From Acidobacteriota bacterium (lineage in GTDB: Bacteria > Actinomycetota > Actinomycetes > Actinomycetales > Microbacteriaceae), in contig JABBOD010000006.1 of the NCBI GenBank assembly GCA_019351995.1, positions 1 to 64,000 of the forward strand: a stretch of 64,000 bases of DNA, read 5' to 3'. The position numbers and the translations under genes were made by a program. Below, in pieces: positions 26,917 to 36,879 of the stretch. The notes under the pieces are model-generated. The model did no database searches, had not been told where the DNA came from, and worked only from the letters and a program-made list of their open reading frames with translations. Each line of letters begins with the position of its first letter. Positions within the stretch are counted from its first letter, which is position 1.

Positions 26917-28443
26917 TTACACCTTCGTGCTGGTTGCCGCACTCTTCAGCTGCTCGGCGACTCGCCCGCTCGCCATGACGGTCAGCCAGGTGCCCCGCTC
27001 GTCGTACCGGGTGTCGATCACCCGCGCGCGCTCGTGAGCCAAGGCGACGATGTCCCCCCGGTCGAAGGGAACAAGCAGCTCCAACTCGACATCCGGATGC
27101 GGCAGCGCCTCCGCGATACGTCTGAGCAGTTCGTCGACGCCCTCACCGGTCCGCGCACTGACGAAGACCGCAGTGGGCTCGAGGCCACGAAGCAACAGTC
27201 GCTGGTCGTCATCCAGCAGGTCGCTCTTGTTGAAGGCCACGATCTCGGGCAGGTCCCGGGCGCCCACCTCGCCGATCACATCGCGCACGGTCGCGAGCTG
27301 TGCGGCCGGATCGGGATGCGCGCCGTCGACCACGTGCACGATGACGTCGGAGTTGCCGAGCTCTTCGAGGGTCGAACGGAATGCCTCGACCAGCTGATGC
27401 GGCAGATTGCGCACGAAGCCCACGGTGTCCGAAAGCGTGTACAGCTGCCCATCGGGGGTCTCGGTGCGGCGCACCGTCGGGTCGAGCGTGGCGAACAGCG
27501 CGTTCTGGACCAGAACGCCGGCGCGCGTCATCCGGTTCAACAGACTGGACTTGCCCGCATTCGTGTACCCGACGATCGCGGCGCTGGGCACCTCGTGCCG
27601 GTCACGATTGGCTCGCTTGGCCTCCCGGGCCGGTGCGAAGCCCTTGATCTGCTTGCGCAAGCGCGACATCCGAGTGTGGATGCGGCGGCGGTCGAGTTCG
27701 ATCTTGGTCTCACCAGGGCCGCGACTGCCCATTCCGTTGCCGGCGCCCACCTGGCCGCCCGCCTGACGGGACATCGACTCACCCCAGCCGCGGAGTCGCG
27801 GCAGAAGATACTCGAGCTGCGCGAGCTCGACTTGCGCCTTCCCCTCTCGGCTCTTCGCGTGCTGGCTGAAGATGTCGAGAATGACGGCGGTGCGGTCGAT
27901 CACCTTCACCTTCACGGCGTCCTCGAGCGCACGACGCTGGCTCGGAGCGAGCTCCGCATCCGCCACCACGGTGTCGGCACCGAGGGACTGCACCACCATG
28001 GCGAGCTCGTCGACCTTGCCGCGGCCGAGGTAGGTCGCGGGATCCGGATGCGGACGCCGCTGCAGCAGGCCGTCGAGCACGACGGCTCCAGCCGTCTCGG
28101 CAAGGGCGGCGAGTTCACGAAGCGAGTTCTCGGCATCCTCGAGTCCGTGGCCGGAGTAGACACCGATCAGCACGACATTCTCGAGCCGCAGCTGACGATA
28201 TTCGACCTCGGTGACGTCTTCGAGTTCGGTCGAGAGCCCGCCGACCCTGCGCAACGAGGCGCGGGCGTCGCGGTCGAACTGGTCGCCGTCGTGATCCGTC
28301 GCAGCAGCGCCGTCGACGTCTCGGTCGAGACCCTGCGTCTGAAGCGCCTGCGCACCATCGAGGCCGAACCGGGTGATCCCGGCGGCCTGAGCACGCTCGC
28401 TGGCGAGCACGCGGTCGAGCATCTGATCATCGTGGGAGCTCAT
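26917..28443 (-). CDS. hflX: GTPase HflX
   Basis: Ribosome-associated GTPase that splits stalled or heat-damaged ribosomes. After a variable acidic N-terminus (about 1-75), the HflX N-domain contains RPHPDPATYLGRGKVDEL, the linker helix has the signature GMGSRGPGETKIE, and the G domain carries GYTNAGKSS (G1), DTVGF (G3) and NKSD (G4). Length 508 residues. A TAGGGT hexamer lies nine bases upstream of the ATG. It is divergent from a methyltransferase gene with 42 bases between. Confidence 0.95.
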   Translation of the reverse strand: MSSHDDQMLDRVLASERAQAAGITRFGLDGAQALQTQGLDRDVDGAAATDHDGDQFDRDARASLRRVGGLSTELEDVTEVEYRQLRLENVVLIGVYSGHGLEDAENSLRELAALAETAGAVVLDGLLQRRPHPDPATYLGRGKVDELAMVVQSLGADTVVADAELAPSQRRALEDAVKVKVIDRTAVILDIFSQHAKSREGKAQVELAQLEYLLPRLRGWGESMSRQAGGQVGAGNGMGSRGPGETKIELDRRRIHTRMSRLRKQIKGFAPAREAKRANRDRHEVPSAAIVGYTNAGKSSLLNRMTRAGVLVQNALFATLDPTVRRTETPDGQLYTLSDTVGFVRNLPHQLVEAFRSTLEELGNSDVIVHVVDGAHPDPAAQLATVRDVIGEVGARDLPEIVAFNKSDLLDDDQRLLLRGLEPTAVFVSARTGEGVDELLRRIAEALPHPDVELELLVPFDRGDIVALAHERARVIDTRYDERGTWLTVMASGRVAEQLKSAATSTKV

Positions 28444-28485
28444 GTGTGGTTAACCCTAGTTCCTGGTTTTCGATAAGTTCTCTGC

Positions 28486-29109
28486 ATGGTTCCCGCGGAG
28501 CACTACTTCTCGGCGTCGCCGGGAGGGGAGATGGTCACCCGCACCATCTCGGTGCAGCTGGCCGGCCGGCATGTTGATCTCACGACCTCAAACGGCATCT
28601 TCAGTCCCGAGCGGGTGGATGGTGGAACGCAGATTCTTCTGGCGCACGTGCCGCCCCCGCCGCCGGGCGGTCACCTGCTCGACCTCGGCTGCGGGTGGGG
28701 ACCGATCGCTCTCTCGTTGGCGTTGGAATCGCCGCACGCCACCGTCTGGGCCGTTGATGTCAATCAGCGCGCCCTCGACCTGGTGCGCCGCAATGCCGAA
28801 AGCCTCGGCCTCCCCAACGTCAACGCCGTGACTCCCGACGATGTTCCCGATGACATCTCACTCACGACGATCTGGTCGAATCCGCCGATCCGTGTCGGCA
28901 AGAACGAACTGCACAGAATGCTGTTGCACTGGCTGCCGCGGCTCGAGCCCGGCAGTGACGCGTGGCTGGTCGTGCAGCGCAATCTCGGCTCGGATTCCCT
29001 GCACCACTGGTTGCAGGCGGAACTGCCGGACGCCTTCGCGGTGACCCGTGCCGCGACGAGCAAGGGGTTCCGGGTCTTGCGGGCTCGCCACCGGATACTC
29101 GATCGATAG
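28486..29109 (+). CDS. RsmC-like class I methyltransferase
   Basis: A 207-residue S-adenosylmethionine-dependent methyltransferase of the MTS family that includes the 16S rRNA G1207 enzyme. The cofactor motif is LLDLGCGWGPIAL and the catalytic NPPI motif lies in WSNPPIRVGKNE. It consists essentially of the catalytic domain only, lacking the duplicated N-terminal domain of enterobacterial RsmC. rRNA is the likely substrate but is not proven. TAAGTT lies six bases before the ATG. Confidence 0.85.
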   Translation: MVPAEHYFSASPGGEMVTRTISVQLAGRHVDLTTSNGIFSPERVDGGTQILLAHVPPPPPGGHLLDLGCGWGPIALSLALESPHATVWAVDVNQRALDLVRRNAESLGLPNVNAVTPDDVPDDISLTTIWSNPPIRVGKNELHRMLLHWLPRLEPGSDAWLVVQRNLGSDSLHHWLQAELPDAFAVTRAATSKGFRVLRARHRILDR

Positions 29110-29166
29110 GGACGGCCGATTCTGAGTGACGCCGCGACGCCATCGTCGTCTCGAGCGTCGCCGGAG

Positions 29167-30045
29167 CTAGATGCTCAGATCCCCGGAGAACACGAGTTCG
29201 GCCGGCCCGCTCAGCGCGACGTGGTCCCCGGACGCGGTCGGGTACACCCGCACGCCCACGACACCGCCGGCCACCTCCACGCGCCAGACGTCGGGCGCAT
29301 TCGCCCCGGCCCAGTGTCGGATGGCGAGGGCCGCCGCCGCCGCTCCGGTCCCGCAGGACAACGTCTCACCGCTACCGCGCTCATGGACCCGCATCCGGAT
29401 CCGTCCGACACCGTCGACGACGAGCGGTTCGGCGGGAACAACGAACTCGACGTTGGCACCGTTCGGCGGCGTCGGAGTCACGACCGGCGCATGGCCGAGG
29501 TCGATCGCGTCGAGTTCGTCATCGTCGGCCAGGGCGACCACGACGTGCGGGTTGCCGACGCCGATCGGCAGGCCGGGGCGGGCAACGTGCAACTCGGCTG
29601 CCGATACCGTCGCCTCGCTGTCCAGAATGACGAACGGACCGAGATCCACCTCGAATCCATCCGCGGTTCTGAGCAGCTCCCGCACGCCACCGCGGGTCCC
29701 GATGGCGACCGACTCCCCCTCGGCGAGCTCGATCAAGCCGTTCGCGATCAGGAAGCTGCCGAATACGCGGATGCCGTTGCCACACATCTCCGCGGCGCTC
29801 CCGTCGGCGTTGTGGTAGTCCATGAACCACTCGGCGGCGGGATCCTCGGCTAACGCCTCGGCGCCGACGTCGATTCTGGACGAGCGGACCGCGCGGATCA
29901 CGCCGTCGGCGCCGACCCCGAAGTGACGGTTGGCAATGCCGGCGATCGCCTCGGTATCCAGGTCGATCTCGCCATCCGGGTCCGCGAAGAGCACGAAGTC
30001 GTTCCCGGTGCCGTGACCCTTGGTGAAGTGGAGTGTGGTGCTCAC
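29167..30045 (-). CDS. dapF: Diaminopimelate epimerase
   Basis: Cofactor-independent epimerase making meso-diaminopimelate for peptidoglycan and lysine. The two catalytic cysteines lie in MCGNGIR and LSCGTGA. The GTG at 30043-30045 gives 292 residues and places the conserved [11 protein letters not shown] block at the expected N-terminus; it begins four bases after the miaA stop, and TACCCT lies six bases upstream within miaA. Together with dapA and dapB it supplies the DAP pathway in this window. Confidence 0.95.
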   Translation of the reverse strand: MSTTLHFTKGHGTGNDFVLFADPDGEIDLDTEAIAGIANRHFGVGADGVIRAVRSSRIDVGAEALAEDPAAEWFMDYHNADGSAAEMCGNGIRVFGSFLIANGLIELAEGESVAIGTRGGVRELLRTADGFEVDLGPFVILDSEATVSAAELHVARPGLPIGVGNPHVVVALADDDELDAIDLGHAPVVTPTPPNGANVEFVVPAEPLVVDGVGRIRMRVHERGSGETLSCGTGAAAAALAIRHWAGANAPDVWRVEVAGGVVGVRVYPTASGDHVALSGPAELVFSGDLSI

Positions 30046-30049
30046 GGTG

Positions 30050-30997
30050 TCAGGGTATCGGCGCGGACGCACTCGCGCTGACCAGAACATCGCGAGCCGC
30101 CACGACGCGCTGCGGATCGTCAGCGTCGATCCAGTTGGTGGTGGTGAACCGGCCGAACCAGCCGACCTGCCGCCGCGCATATCGTCGGGTCAGCGATGCC
30201 GTCCGCTCAATCGCTTCACTCTCGTCGATCTGGCCGTCGAGTTGGGCAATCGCCTGTGCGTAGCCGATGGCGCGTGCCGCCGTGACCCCCAACCCGGCGG
30301 GCCGCAGCGCATCCACCTCCGCGACGAGGCCGTTCCGCCACATGGCGGCCACCCGCTCATTCAGCCGCTCGACGAGAACGGAACGCGCCACGCGCAAGCC
30401 GATGGTGACGGTCGGGCGCCACAGTCGGCTTTCGCTGGGCAGCCCGGCGCCGAAGGGTTTGCCGGTAATGGCCACCACCTCGAGCGCTCGCACCAGGCGC
30501 CGACCATTGTGCGGGCCGATCGCGTCCGCCGCCGCCGGGTCGAGCTCGTGCAGCCGGCGATGGAGGCTGCCGGGTCCGTGACTCCCGAGTTCCGCCTCCA
30601 GCGCGGCTCGTACATCAGGATCATGTCCCGGGAACTGGAAGTCGTAGAGAACACTTGACACGTAGAGACCGCTTCCGCCGACCAGGATCGGGGTGGCTCC
30701 CCGCCTCAGGATGTCGTCGATCGCCGCCCGGGCATCCAGTTGGTACCGAGCGACGCTGGCCTCCTCGCTCGGCTGGAGCACGTCGAGCAGATGGTGTGGG
30801 ACGCCACGACGCTCGGCGAGCGACAGCTTGGCGGTGCCGATGTCCATGCCACGGTAGAGCTGCATCGCATCGGCGTTGACGACCTCGGCCGCACCGTCCG
30901 GGCCACTCCCGGCGCTCAGAGCCTCGGCGAGATCGAGGGCCAGAGCCGACTTCCCCGTTCCCGTGGCGCCGACGATCGCGACGATCCGTCGATCCAC
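30050..30997 (-). CDS. miaA: tRNA dimethylallyltransferase
   Basis: Adds a dimethylallyl group to A37 of tRNAs reading UNN codons. The P-loop is GATGTGKSA close to the start, and the family blocks [26 protein letters not shown] and [12 protein letters not shown] are present. The GTG at 30995-30997 gives 315 residues and begins seven bases after the miaB stop; there is no clear Shine-Dalgarno sequence, so coupling to miaB is likely. Longer in-frame starts would lie inside miaB. Confidence 0.93.
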   Translation of the reverse strand: MDRRIVAIVGATGTGKSALALDLAEALSAGSGPDGAAEVVNADAMQLYRGMDIGTAKLSLAERRGVPHHLLDVLQPSEEASVARYQLDARAAIDDILRRGATPILVGGSGLYVSSVLYDFQFPGHDPDVRAALEAELGSHGPGSLHRRLHELDPAAADAIGPHNGRRLVRALEVVAITGKPFGAGLPSESRLWRPTVTIGLRVARSVLVERLNERVAAMWRNGLVAEVDALRPAGLGVTAARAIGYAQAIAQLDGQIDESEAIERTASLTRRYARRQVGWFGRFTTTNWIDADDPQRVVAARDVLVSASASAPIP

Positions 30998-31004
30998 GTG
31001 ACGG

Positions 31005-32528
31005 TCAGACGGACGGGCGTCGGGACGGGAGACCGATGTTGACCGCGGTGCCCGATCCGGTGCTTGCCGCGCCGTGCGCGGGGATGGCACACGACTCGTC
31101 GGCCGCGCGATCGGAGGCATCGCCGGCGCGAGTCCGACGTACGGGGAGCACATCACCAGCCGGTGACGCGATCAGGAAGTGCGGCGCCGTTCGGGTGACA
31201 ACCACGGTGACCACGTCGCCGGGACGCGGGAGGTCTCCGCCTGCCGGCACGTCGAAATGCACCAAACGGCCGTCTTCCGCTCGGCCGGACATCCGCGCAT
31301 TCACTCCGTCGCGACGTCCTTCGCCCGCCGCGACAAGCACCTCGACAGCGGTCCCGATCAGGCGCGCGTTCTCCTCGCCTGAGATGCGCTCCTGCAGAGC
31401 CGTGAGGCGCTCGTAGCGCTCCTGCACGACCTCCTTGGGCACCTGATCGTCATACTCGGCGGCGGGAGTACCGGGCCGAATCGAGTACTGAAAGGTATAG
31501 GCCGAGGCGAAACGAGCCTGTTCGACCACACGCAGAGTCTCCGCGAAGTCCGCTTCGGTCTCGCCCGGGAACCCGACGATGATGTCCGTGGTGATGGCCG
31601 CATTCGGAATGCGCTCACGCACCCGCTCGAGGATCCCCAGGAATTTCTCGGAGCGGTACGAGCGTCGCATCGCTTTGAGGATGCGGTCGGAGCCGGACTG
31701 CAAAGGCATATGAAGCTGCGGCATGACGTTGCGGGTCTCCGCCATCGCATCGATGACGTCGTCGGTGAACGCCGCAGGGTGCGGACTGGTGAACCGGACT
31801 CGTTCGAGCCCCTCGATCTCACCAGCGGCGCGCAACAGCTTTCCGAAGGCAAGCCGGTCGCCGAACTCGACACCGTAGGAGTTGACGTTCTGACCGAGAA
31901 GTGTGACCTCGATGGCACCGTCATCGACGAGCAGCTGCATCTCGCTCAGGATGTCGCCGGGCCGGCGGTCCTTCTCCTTGCCACGCAGGGAAGGCACGAT
32001 GCAGAACGTGCAGGTGTTGTTGCAGCCGACCGAGATCGAGACCCATCCGCTGTATGTGGATTCCCGTCGCGTGGGCAGGGTGGACGGGAAGACCTCGAGC
32101 GACTCGAGGATCTCGAGTTGGGCCTCACCGTTGTGACGGGCGCGCTCGAGCAGAGCGGGTAGAGATCCCATGTTGTGAGTACCGAAGACGACATCAACCC
32201 ACGGAGCCCTGTCGAGAATGACGGACTTGTCCTTCTGTGCCAGACAGCCTCCGACAGCGATCTGCATGCCGTCGCGCTCGCGCTTCGTGCTGGCCAGGTG
32301 GCCGAGAGTTCCGTACAGCTTGTTGTCGGCGTTCTCGCGCACGGCGCAGGTGTTGATGACGACCACGTCTGCGGTCTCCCCGTCTGCCCGAATGTACCCG
32401 GCCGTCTCCAGCGAGCCGCTGAGTCGCTCCGAGTCGTGCACGTTCATCTGACACCCGAAGGTGCGCACTTCGTAGGTCCGCGGCCGATTGGTTGCGGCAG
32501 AGTCGGAGCGGGATTCGAGCATGGTCAT
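31005..32528 (-). CDS. miaB: tRNA methylthiotransferase MiaB
   Basis: Radical SAM enzyme adding the methylthio group to i6A37, so it acts directly after MiaA. The auxiliary cluster ligands are C26, C61 and C95; the radical SAM cluster is C169, C173 and C176 (CNNTCTFC). A TRAM domain follows at about 385-455. The last 50 residues are a non-conserved polar tail. A GGAG sequence lies upstream of the ATG. It sits directly before miaA, giving both steps of the ms2i6A modification in one operon. Confidence 0.95.
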   Translation of the reverse strand: MTMLESRSDSAATNRPRTYEVRTFGCQMNVHDSERLSGSLETAGYIRADGETADVVVINTCAVRENADNKLYGTLGHLASTKRERDGMQIAVGGCLAQKDKSVILDRAPWVDVVFGTHNMGSLPALLERARHNGEAQLEILESLEVFPSTLPTRRESTYSGWVSISVGCNNTCTFCIVPSLRGKEKDRRPGDILSEMQLLVDDGAIEVTLLGQNVNSYGVEFGDRLAFGKLLRAAGEIEGLERVRFTSPHPAAFTDDVIDAMAETRNVMPQLHMPLQSGSDRILKAMRRSYRSEKFLGILERVRERIPNAAITTDIIVGFPGETEADFAETLRVVEQARFASAYTFQYSIRPGTPAAEYDDQVPKEVVQERYERLTALQERISGEENARLIGTAVEVLVAAGEGRRDGVNARMSGRAEDGRLVHFDVPAGGDLPRPGDVVTVVVTRTAPHFLIASPAGDVLPVRRTRAGDASDRAADESCAIPAHGAASTGSGTAVNIGLPSRRPSV

Positions 32529-32588
32529 CGTGGGCTCCAGCCTACGACCGCTTACGATCCTCGAGGGAATCGATCGCGAACGGCCGCC

Positions 32589-33398
32589 TCAACGGAATCG
32601 GACGGTGCTCCCCGGGGTCGCCGGGAGGGCATGGTCGACCGCGGCCCGGACCGTACTGCCTGAGTACCCACGCCGCATCAGGAAGGCGCTCAGACGGCGC
32701 ACCGCCGTCTCTCGGTCGTAGGAGCGCAGTTGGGCCGCACGTTTGACGGCGACGTCGCGGGCTCGGCCGAGCTCGTCGCTCGTCTCGATCAAGTCGAGCG
32801 CATATTCGATCGCTGCGGGTGCGAGCAGGCGACGAGTCAGCTCAGCAGCGATCGCCGAGCGTCCGAGCCCCTTGCGCTCCTGGAGCGTGCCGACCAGATT
32901 CTGTGCGAGGGCCATGTCGTCGATGAGGCCCACACCTTCGAGACGGTCGAGCTCGGACGCCACGGTCTCGTCGTCGAGTTCGCGAGCTCGAAGGCTGCGC
33001 TCGACTTCCCGCTTCGACATGCCACGACGGGTGAGCGCCTGCATGCTGACACGCTCAGCACGGGCCTTCGCCTTCTCGGCTGCGGCGTCCTGCCGTTCCA
33101 GCGCGCTGCTCCCCACCACATGACTCACCGTGTGATCGCGCGTGAACGCCTCGCCTTCCGCGGCCCCACTCGCGCGTCGCGCGGCAAGCTGCGCCTCGAT
33201 CTGTGACTCCAACTCGCCGAACACCGAGGCCAAAGGACGAAGCTCCGCACCCGCAGGAGGTTCCACGCGCGGCGATTCGACGGTCGTCGGGTCCGACGAG
33301 GCTCGCCCCCCGAAGAGGTAGGTCACCCGCGCGAGCCCATCGCGTCCAGCTGACCCGCCCTCGGAGTCGCGAGCCCCGTCGAACTGTTTCACCGTCAC
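32589..33398 (-). CDS. recX: RecX regulatory protein
   Basis: Binds RecA filaments and limits their activity. Residues about 1-95 are a divergent linker; the three-helix RecX repeats follow (RRGMSKREVERSLRARELDDETVASELDRLEGVGLIDD and two further repeats), ending near VRRLSAFLMRRGYSG. The GTG at 33396-33398 starts 13 bases after the recA stop and gives 269 residues, long for the family because of the N-terminal linker. Cotranscription with recA places it under SOS control. Confidence 0.9.
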   Translation of the reverse strand: MTVKQFDGARDSEGGSAGRDGLARVTYLFGGRASSDPTTVESPRVEPPAGAELRPLASVFGELESQIEAQLAARRASGAAEGEAFTRDHTVSHVVGSSALERQDAAAEKAKARAERVSMQALTRRGMSKREVERSLRARELDDETVASELDRLEGVGLIDDMALAQNLVGTLQERKGLGRSAIAAELTRRLLAPAAIEYALDLIETSDELGRARDVAVKRAAQLRSYDRETAVRRLSAFLMRRGYSGSTVRAAVDHALPATPGSTVRFR

Positions 33399-33411
33399 GA
33401 GCGTCTCGCTT

Positions 33412-34584
33412 CTACTCGCCCGACGCCATGCGGGCCACGAGTTCGTCATCGATCGACTCAGGGAAAGTCTCAACCGCCTTGGCACCACGCTTAGTGGCCG
33501 TCGAGGTGGAGGTACGGGCTGGCGCAATGTCGGGAACAACCGCCGCAGCCGCAGCCGCAGCCGCAGCTGCCGCGGCAGCCTTGCCGACTTCACCGATGCC
33601 GAGCTTCACCAGGATCTTGTTCTCGATCTCCAGCGCCGTCGACGGGTTCTCGATCAGGAAGTTGCGCGCGTTCTCTTTGCCCTGACCGAGCTGGTCACCG
33701 TCATAGGTGTACCAGGCGCCGGACTTGCGGACGATCTCGTGCTCGACGCCATAATCGATCAGGCTGCCCTCCCGCGAGATGCCGACTCCGTAGAGGATGT
33801 CGAACTCCGCCTGCTTGAAGGGCGGCGCCATCTTGTTCTTGACGACCTTGACACGGGTGCGGTTACCGACGGCATCCGTCCCGTCTTTGAGCGTCTCGAT
33901 GCGACGGATATCGAGCCGGACCGATGCGTAGAACTTCAGAGCCTTGCCGCCGGAGGTGGTCTCGGGGCTTCCGAAGAAAACGCCGATCTTCTCACGGAGC
34001 TGATTGATGAAGATCATCGTCGTTCCGGTCTGGCTGAGTCCACCGGTGAGCTTGCGGAGCGCCTGCGACATCAGGCGAGCCTGAAGTCCGACATGGGCGT
34101 CACCCATCTCACCCTCGATCTCGGCGCGGGGCACGAGCGCTGCAACGGAGTCGATGACGATCAAGTCGATCGAGCCCGAACGCACCAGCATGTCGGCGAT
34201 CTCAAGGGCCTGCTCTCCCGTATCGGGCTGAGAGACGAGCAACGAGTCGATGTCCACACCGAGCTTCTTCGCATACTCGGGGTCGAGCGCATGCTCCGCG
34301 TCGATGAAGGCCGCGATCCCGCCACCCTTCTGCGCGTTGGCGATGGCGTGCAGCGTGAGCGTGGTCTTCCCCGAGGACTCAGGACCGTAGATCTCGACGA
34401 TTCGGCCGCGCGGAAGACCACCGATACCGAGCGCGACATCCAGGGCAATGGAACCGGTGGGGATCACGGCGACGGGGGCGCGCTCATCACTGCCCAGGCG
34501 CATCACGGAGCCCTTGCCGAACTGACGGTCGATCTGAGCGAGTGCGGTCTCGAGAGCTTTCTCGCGGTCTGCTGGTGAGGGCAT
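33412..34584 (-). CDS. recA: Recombinase RecA
   Basis: Forms filaments on single-stranded DNA for recombination and triggers LexA cleavage. Walker A is GPESSGKT (67-74), Walker B is in [13 protein letters not shown], and loop L2 is [20 protein letters not shown]. The ATG at 34582-34584 is supported by AAGGAGA; it gives 390 residues, about 40 more than E. coli RecA. The extra length is a C-terminal tail with 13 consecutive alanines (336-348) followed by a mixed-charge segment. An SOS box lies about 255 bases upstream. Confidence 0.97.
   Translation of the reverse strand: MPSPADREKALETALAQIDRQFGKGSVMRLGSDERAPVAVIPTGSIALDVALGIGGLPRGRIVEIYGPESSGKTTLTLHAIANAQKGGGIAAFIDAEHALDPEYAKKLGVDIDSLLVSQPDTGEQALEIADMLVRSGSIDLIVIDSVAALVPRAEIEGEMGDAHVGLQARLMSQALRKLTGGLSQTGTTMIFINQLREKIGVFFGSPETTSGGKALKFYASVRLDIRRIETLKDGTDAVGNRTRVKVVKNKMAPPFKQAEFDILYGVGISREGSLIDYGVEHEIVRKSGAWYTYDGDQLGQGKENARNFLIENPSTALEIENKILVKLGIGEVGKAAAAAAAAAAAAAVVPDIAPARTSTSTATKRGAKAVETFPESIDDELVARMASGE
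33541..33579 (-). repeat. Poly-alanine codon run in recA
   Basis: Thirteen alanine codons in a row, mostly alternating GCT and GCG, form an imperfect hexanucleotide repeat. This is a plausible hotspot for repeat-length change in a key recombination gene. Confidence 0.85.
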
Positions 34585-34893
34585 GGCCCGTCTCCTTCTG
34601 TTGTTGTGGCTGGCGTCGCTTCTGCCACGTGCTGGCGGATGCTGCGACCGGTGCCGTGATGGTGCGCCCATAGGCTGTCGTTCCGCTCCCACCGGTGGAA
34701 CAAGGTCGGCGCTTCGCGACAGGGCTGGTCGTGCTTTGTAGTTGGGACGCTACGCCCGAGCTCCGACATTTCGCGGGAGCGACGGGCGCCTCGCGCACAA
34801 CTCGTCTTCGAACGACCTGTTGAGGAGACTATCCGAGATCCGAATGAATGTTCGAAGAATTCGACACGGCGTGTCGGGTCGGAAAACGACGGC
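34585..34893. other. recA upstream region
   Basis: These 309 bases lie between the DUF3046 stop and the recA start. They hold the SOS box at 34840-34855, a CCACCGGTGG palindrome near 34687-34697, and the recA ribosome binding site. The recA leader is therefore long, about 200 bases or more. I see no gene here. Confidence 0.6.
34840..34855. promoter_or_regulatory. SOS box of recA-recX
   Basis: CCGAATGAATGTTCGA has a perfect right half (GTTCGA) and two mismatches in the left half relative to TCGAAC-N4-GTTCGA. Spacing is correct and position is upstream of recA. Confidence 0.72.
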
Positions 34894-35118
34894 TCAGCCG
34901 CGTGCCGGCTTCGGCCGGCCCGCGCCATGCCAACGCTGCGGGGGGACATCCTGCGCGGCGCAGAGGGCGAACCAGACCTCGCGGGCGGGGAAGCCGGCGG
35001 CGAGCGCCTCATCCGGTGTGCGATTGCCGAGCGAAACGACAACGGTGTCGCGGCGCAGCACGCGCCCGAACGCGCCGAACTCCTCGGCGATCGCCACCTC
35101 GAACTCGCTGAGCTTCAT
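34894..35118 (-). CDS. DUF3046 protein
   Basis: Small protein of 74 residues with the DUF3046 pattern: MKLSEFEVAIAEEFGAFG at the start, then LGNRTPDEALAAGFPAREVWFALCAAQDVP. No function is established. In actinobacteria the gene is regularly found immediately upstream of recA, as here. The ATG at 35116-35118 is chosen because the family start is exactly there and GAAGG lies upstream. Confidence 0.85.
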   Translation of the reverse strand: MKLSEFEVAIAEEFGAFGRVLRRDTVVVSLGNRTPDEALAAGFPAREVWFALCAAQDVPPQRWHGAGRPKPARG

Positions 35119-35200
35119 CCCTTCACCTTCGCACGAACGCGGGGTGTGTCGCTGAGCGCGGCCCGTGCGTACCCCGCGCTCGCGCATGAACCCCGCGCTC

Positions 35201-35236
35201 GCGCCGGGCGCAGCGGCGGCGCCGGGCGCAGCGGCG
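35201..35236. repeat. Perfect 18-bp tandem duplication
   Basis: The 18-base unit GCGCCGGGCGCAGCGGCG occurs twice in direct succession (35201-35218 and 35219-35236). Just before it, ACCCCGCGCTCGCGC is also duplicated (near 35171-35204). The region lies between clgR and DUF3046. Confidence 0.9.
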
Positions 35237-35244
35237 CGACACGA

Positions 35245-35274
35245 CGAAGGCCCCGACCGGAGCCGAGGCCTTCG
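35245..35274 (-). terminator. Terminator hairpin after clgR
   Basis: Arms CGAAGGCC and GGCCTTCG pair perfectly around a 14-base GC-rich loop. It starts 19 bases past the clgR stop, a typical terminator position. Confidence 0.75.
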
Positions 35275-35292
35275 TGCAAATCGGATGAACTG

Positions 35293-35601
35293 TTAGCGGA
35301 CCGCGAGATCCACATCGAACTGAGCGACCAACTCGTCGGGCAGCGTGTCGGGAACAACGCTCACGCCCTCGATGATCGCGAGGCGGTCACCGACTTCGCG
35401 CATGATCACCGAGATCGGGGTGTCGAGAGCATCCGCAACCGACGCCAAGATCTCCGAGCTCGCCTCTTTCTGACCGCGCTCCACTTCACTGAGGTAGCCG
35501 AGAGCCACGCTCGCGCGGCTCGCGACCTGCCGCAGAGTCATCGCCTTCTGCAGGCGGAAGTCACGGAGAACATCGCCGATTTCCTGACGGACCAGAACCA
35601 T
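35293..35601 (-). CDS. clgR: ClgR-type HTH transcriptional regulator
   Basis: A 102-residue XRE-family regulator. The helix-turn-helix spans about 20-60 (MTLRQVASRASVALGYLSEVERGQKEAS), and the sequence through ISVIMREVGDRLAIIEG fits ClgR, the actinobacterial activator of clp protease and proteostasis genes. The ATG at 35599-35601 has GGAGGACACC upstream. Between cinA and DUF3046-recA, its usual place. Its C-terminus does not show the Ala-Ala type degradation tag described for some ClgR proteins. The regulon is inferred from the family. Confidence 0.87.
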   Translation of the reverse strand: MVLVRQEIGDVLRDFRLQKAMTLRQVASRASVALGYLSEVERGQKEASSEILASVADALDTPISVIMREVGDRLAIIEGVSVVPDTLPDELVAQFDVDLAVR

Positions 35602-35723
35602 GGTGTCCTCCTTTTCATCTCGGACCGGGCGGTAAACATATCCCGGATCGTGGTCAAACTCTAAATCGTGCCGCCTCTGACTTGGCTGTGACGACACGTT
35701 CTGTAACGAGATCGAAACGCCAG

Positions 35724-36209
35724 CTATTCCGTCAAGCCTTTCAACACTCGCAGCAGTGATTCGGAGACAGTAGCGGATCGGATGGCGCCCCGGTCACCCC
35801 CCAAGGTGAGGCCGTGGGCCGTCACCGTGTCGCCGAGAGCGAGTCCGATCCACACCTCACCGACCGGATGCCCATCCTGAGGTTCGGGGCCGGCGACTCC
35901 GGTCGTCGCCAATCCGATGTCGACGGGGACGCCATGATGCCCGAGTCGCCAGCGCACGCCCTCGGCCATCTGCTTCGCGACCTCGGGGTCGATCGGGCTC
36001 TTCTCGGCCAGCAGAGCGGCATCGACGCCGAGAAGACTGCTCTTGAGTTCGGTCGCGTAGGCGACCACTCCCCCGCGCACGACCGCCGACGCGCCGGGAA
36101 CCCCGACGAGCTCGGCGACCACCAGTCCGCCGGTCAGCGACTCGGCGACCGCGATCGTCAACCCCCGGCGCCTCAGTTCTTCCACGACACGCGCAGCGAG
36201 CTCGCTCAC
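35724..36209 (-). CDS. cinA: CinA C-terminal family amidohydrolase (PncC-type)
   Basis: A 161-residue stand-alone CinA-C domain. Its E. coli relative PncC deamidates nicotinamide mononucleotide in NAD recycling. Motifs IAVAESLTGGLV, VVAYATELKSSLLGV and GLATTGVAGP are characteristic. It lacks the N-terminal MoaB-like domain of full CinA. The GTG start lies eight bases after the pgsA stop. The conserved pgsA-cinA-clgR-recA neighbourhood is present. Confidence 0.9.
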   Translation of the reverse strand: MSELAARVVEELRRRGLTIAVAESLTGGLVVAELVGVPGASAVVRGGVVAYATELKSSLLGVDAALLAEKSPIDPEVAKQMAEGVRWRLGHHGVPVDIGLATTGVAGPEPQDGHPVGEVWIGLALGDTVTAHGLTLGGDRGAIRSATVSESLLRVLKGLTE

Positions 36210-36216
36210 GGCTGCC

Positions 36217-36876
36217 TCACTCGGGCAGCGCGGTGCGCTTCGCGCGTCCCACCTTGTACGCCTGCCAGAGGTATTCGACTCCGCTGACCATGGTCAGCAC
36301 CAGCGCGATCGCCATCAGCAGCTCGTTGAAGACGTGGATTCCCGGCGACCAGGCCGGAATCAGATTCCAGAAGGGGAAGAGCGCGAACGAGATCGCGACG
36401 GCCTGCGCCACCGTCTTGACCTTGCCGAGCCAACTCGCCGCGATGACCCGATCGCGGAGGGCGATGAACCGGAACACGGTGATCCCGACCTCGCGAACCA
36501 GGATGACGATCGTGACCCACCACCACAGCTCCCCCAGGATCGACAACCCGACAAGTGCCCCGCCGGTCAGCACCTTGTCGGCGATCGGGTCGATCAGCTT
36601 GCCGAGGTCGGTGACGAGGTTGCGCTGTCGAGCCAGCAAGCCATCGACCGAGTCGGTGACGATGGCGAACACGAATACGATGGCGGCGATGTAACGGAGA
36701 TAGCCGTCTTTGCCGGCGTCGTCGAGCAGCAGGATGATGAAGACCGGAGCAAGCAGGATCCGGATGACCGTGACGATGTTGGCGATGTTGCCTGCGCTGG
36801 CTGGCGTGTCACCGGTCGCGACCACGCGACCCTTCATCGGATTCACCCGGGGAGTGCCGCCGGAGGAGCTGGCCAT
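36217..36876 (-). CDS. pgsA: CDP-diacylglycerol-glycerol-3-phosphate 3-phosphatidyltransferase
   Basis: Membrane enzyme making phosphatidylglycerol phosphate. The CDP-alcohol transferase motif D-x2-DG-x2-AR-x8-G-x3-D-x3-D is visible as DSVDGLLARQRNLVTDLGK followed by LIDPIAD. About five to six membrane segments span residues 29-205; the first 28 residues are a polar extension. Position between ftsK and cinA supports PgsA rather than phosphatidylinositol phosphate synthase. Confidence 0.92.
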   Translation of the reverse strand: MASSSGGTPRVNPMKGRVVATGDTPASAGNIANIVTVIRILLAPVFIILLLDDAGKDGYLRYIAAIVFVFAIVTDSVDGLLARQRNLVTDLGKLIDPIADKVLTGGALVGLSILGELWWWVTIVILVREVGITVFRFIALRDRVIAASWLGKVKTVAQAVAISFALFPFWNLIPAWSPGIHVFNELLMAIALVLTMVSGVEYLWQAYKVGRAKRTALPE

Positions 36877-36879
36877 GCG

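Noticed and set aside
34806-34822. A second SOS box upstream of recA (TCGAAC followed by TGTTGA)
   Set aside because: The right half is displaced by one base, so the half-sites have the wrong spacing.
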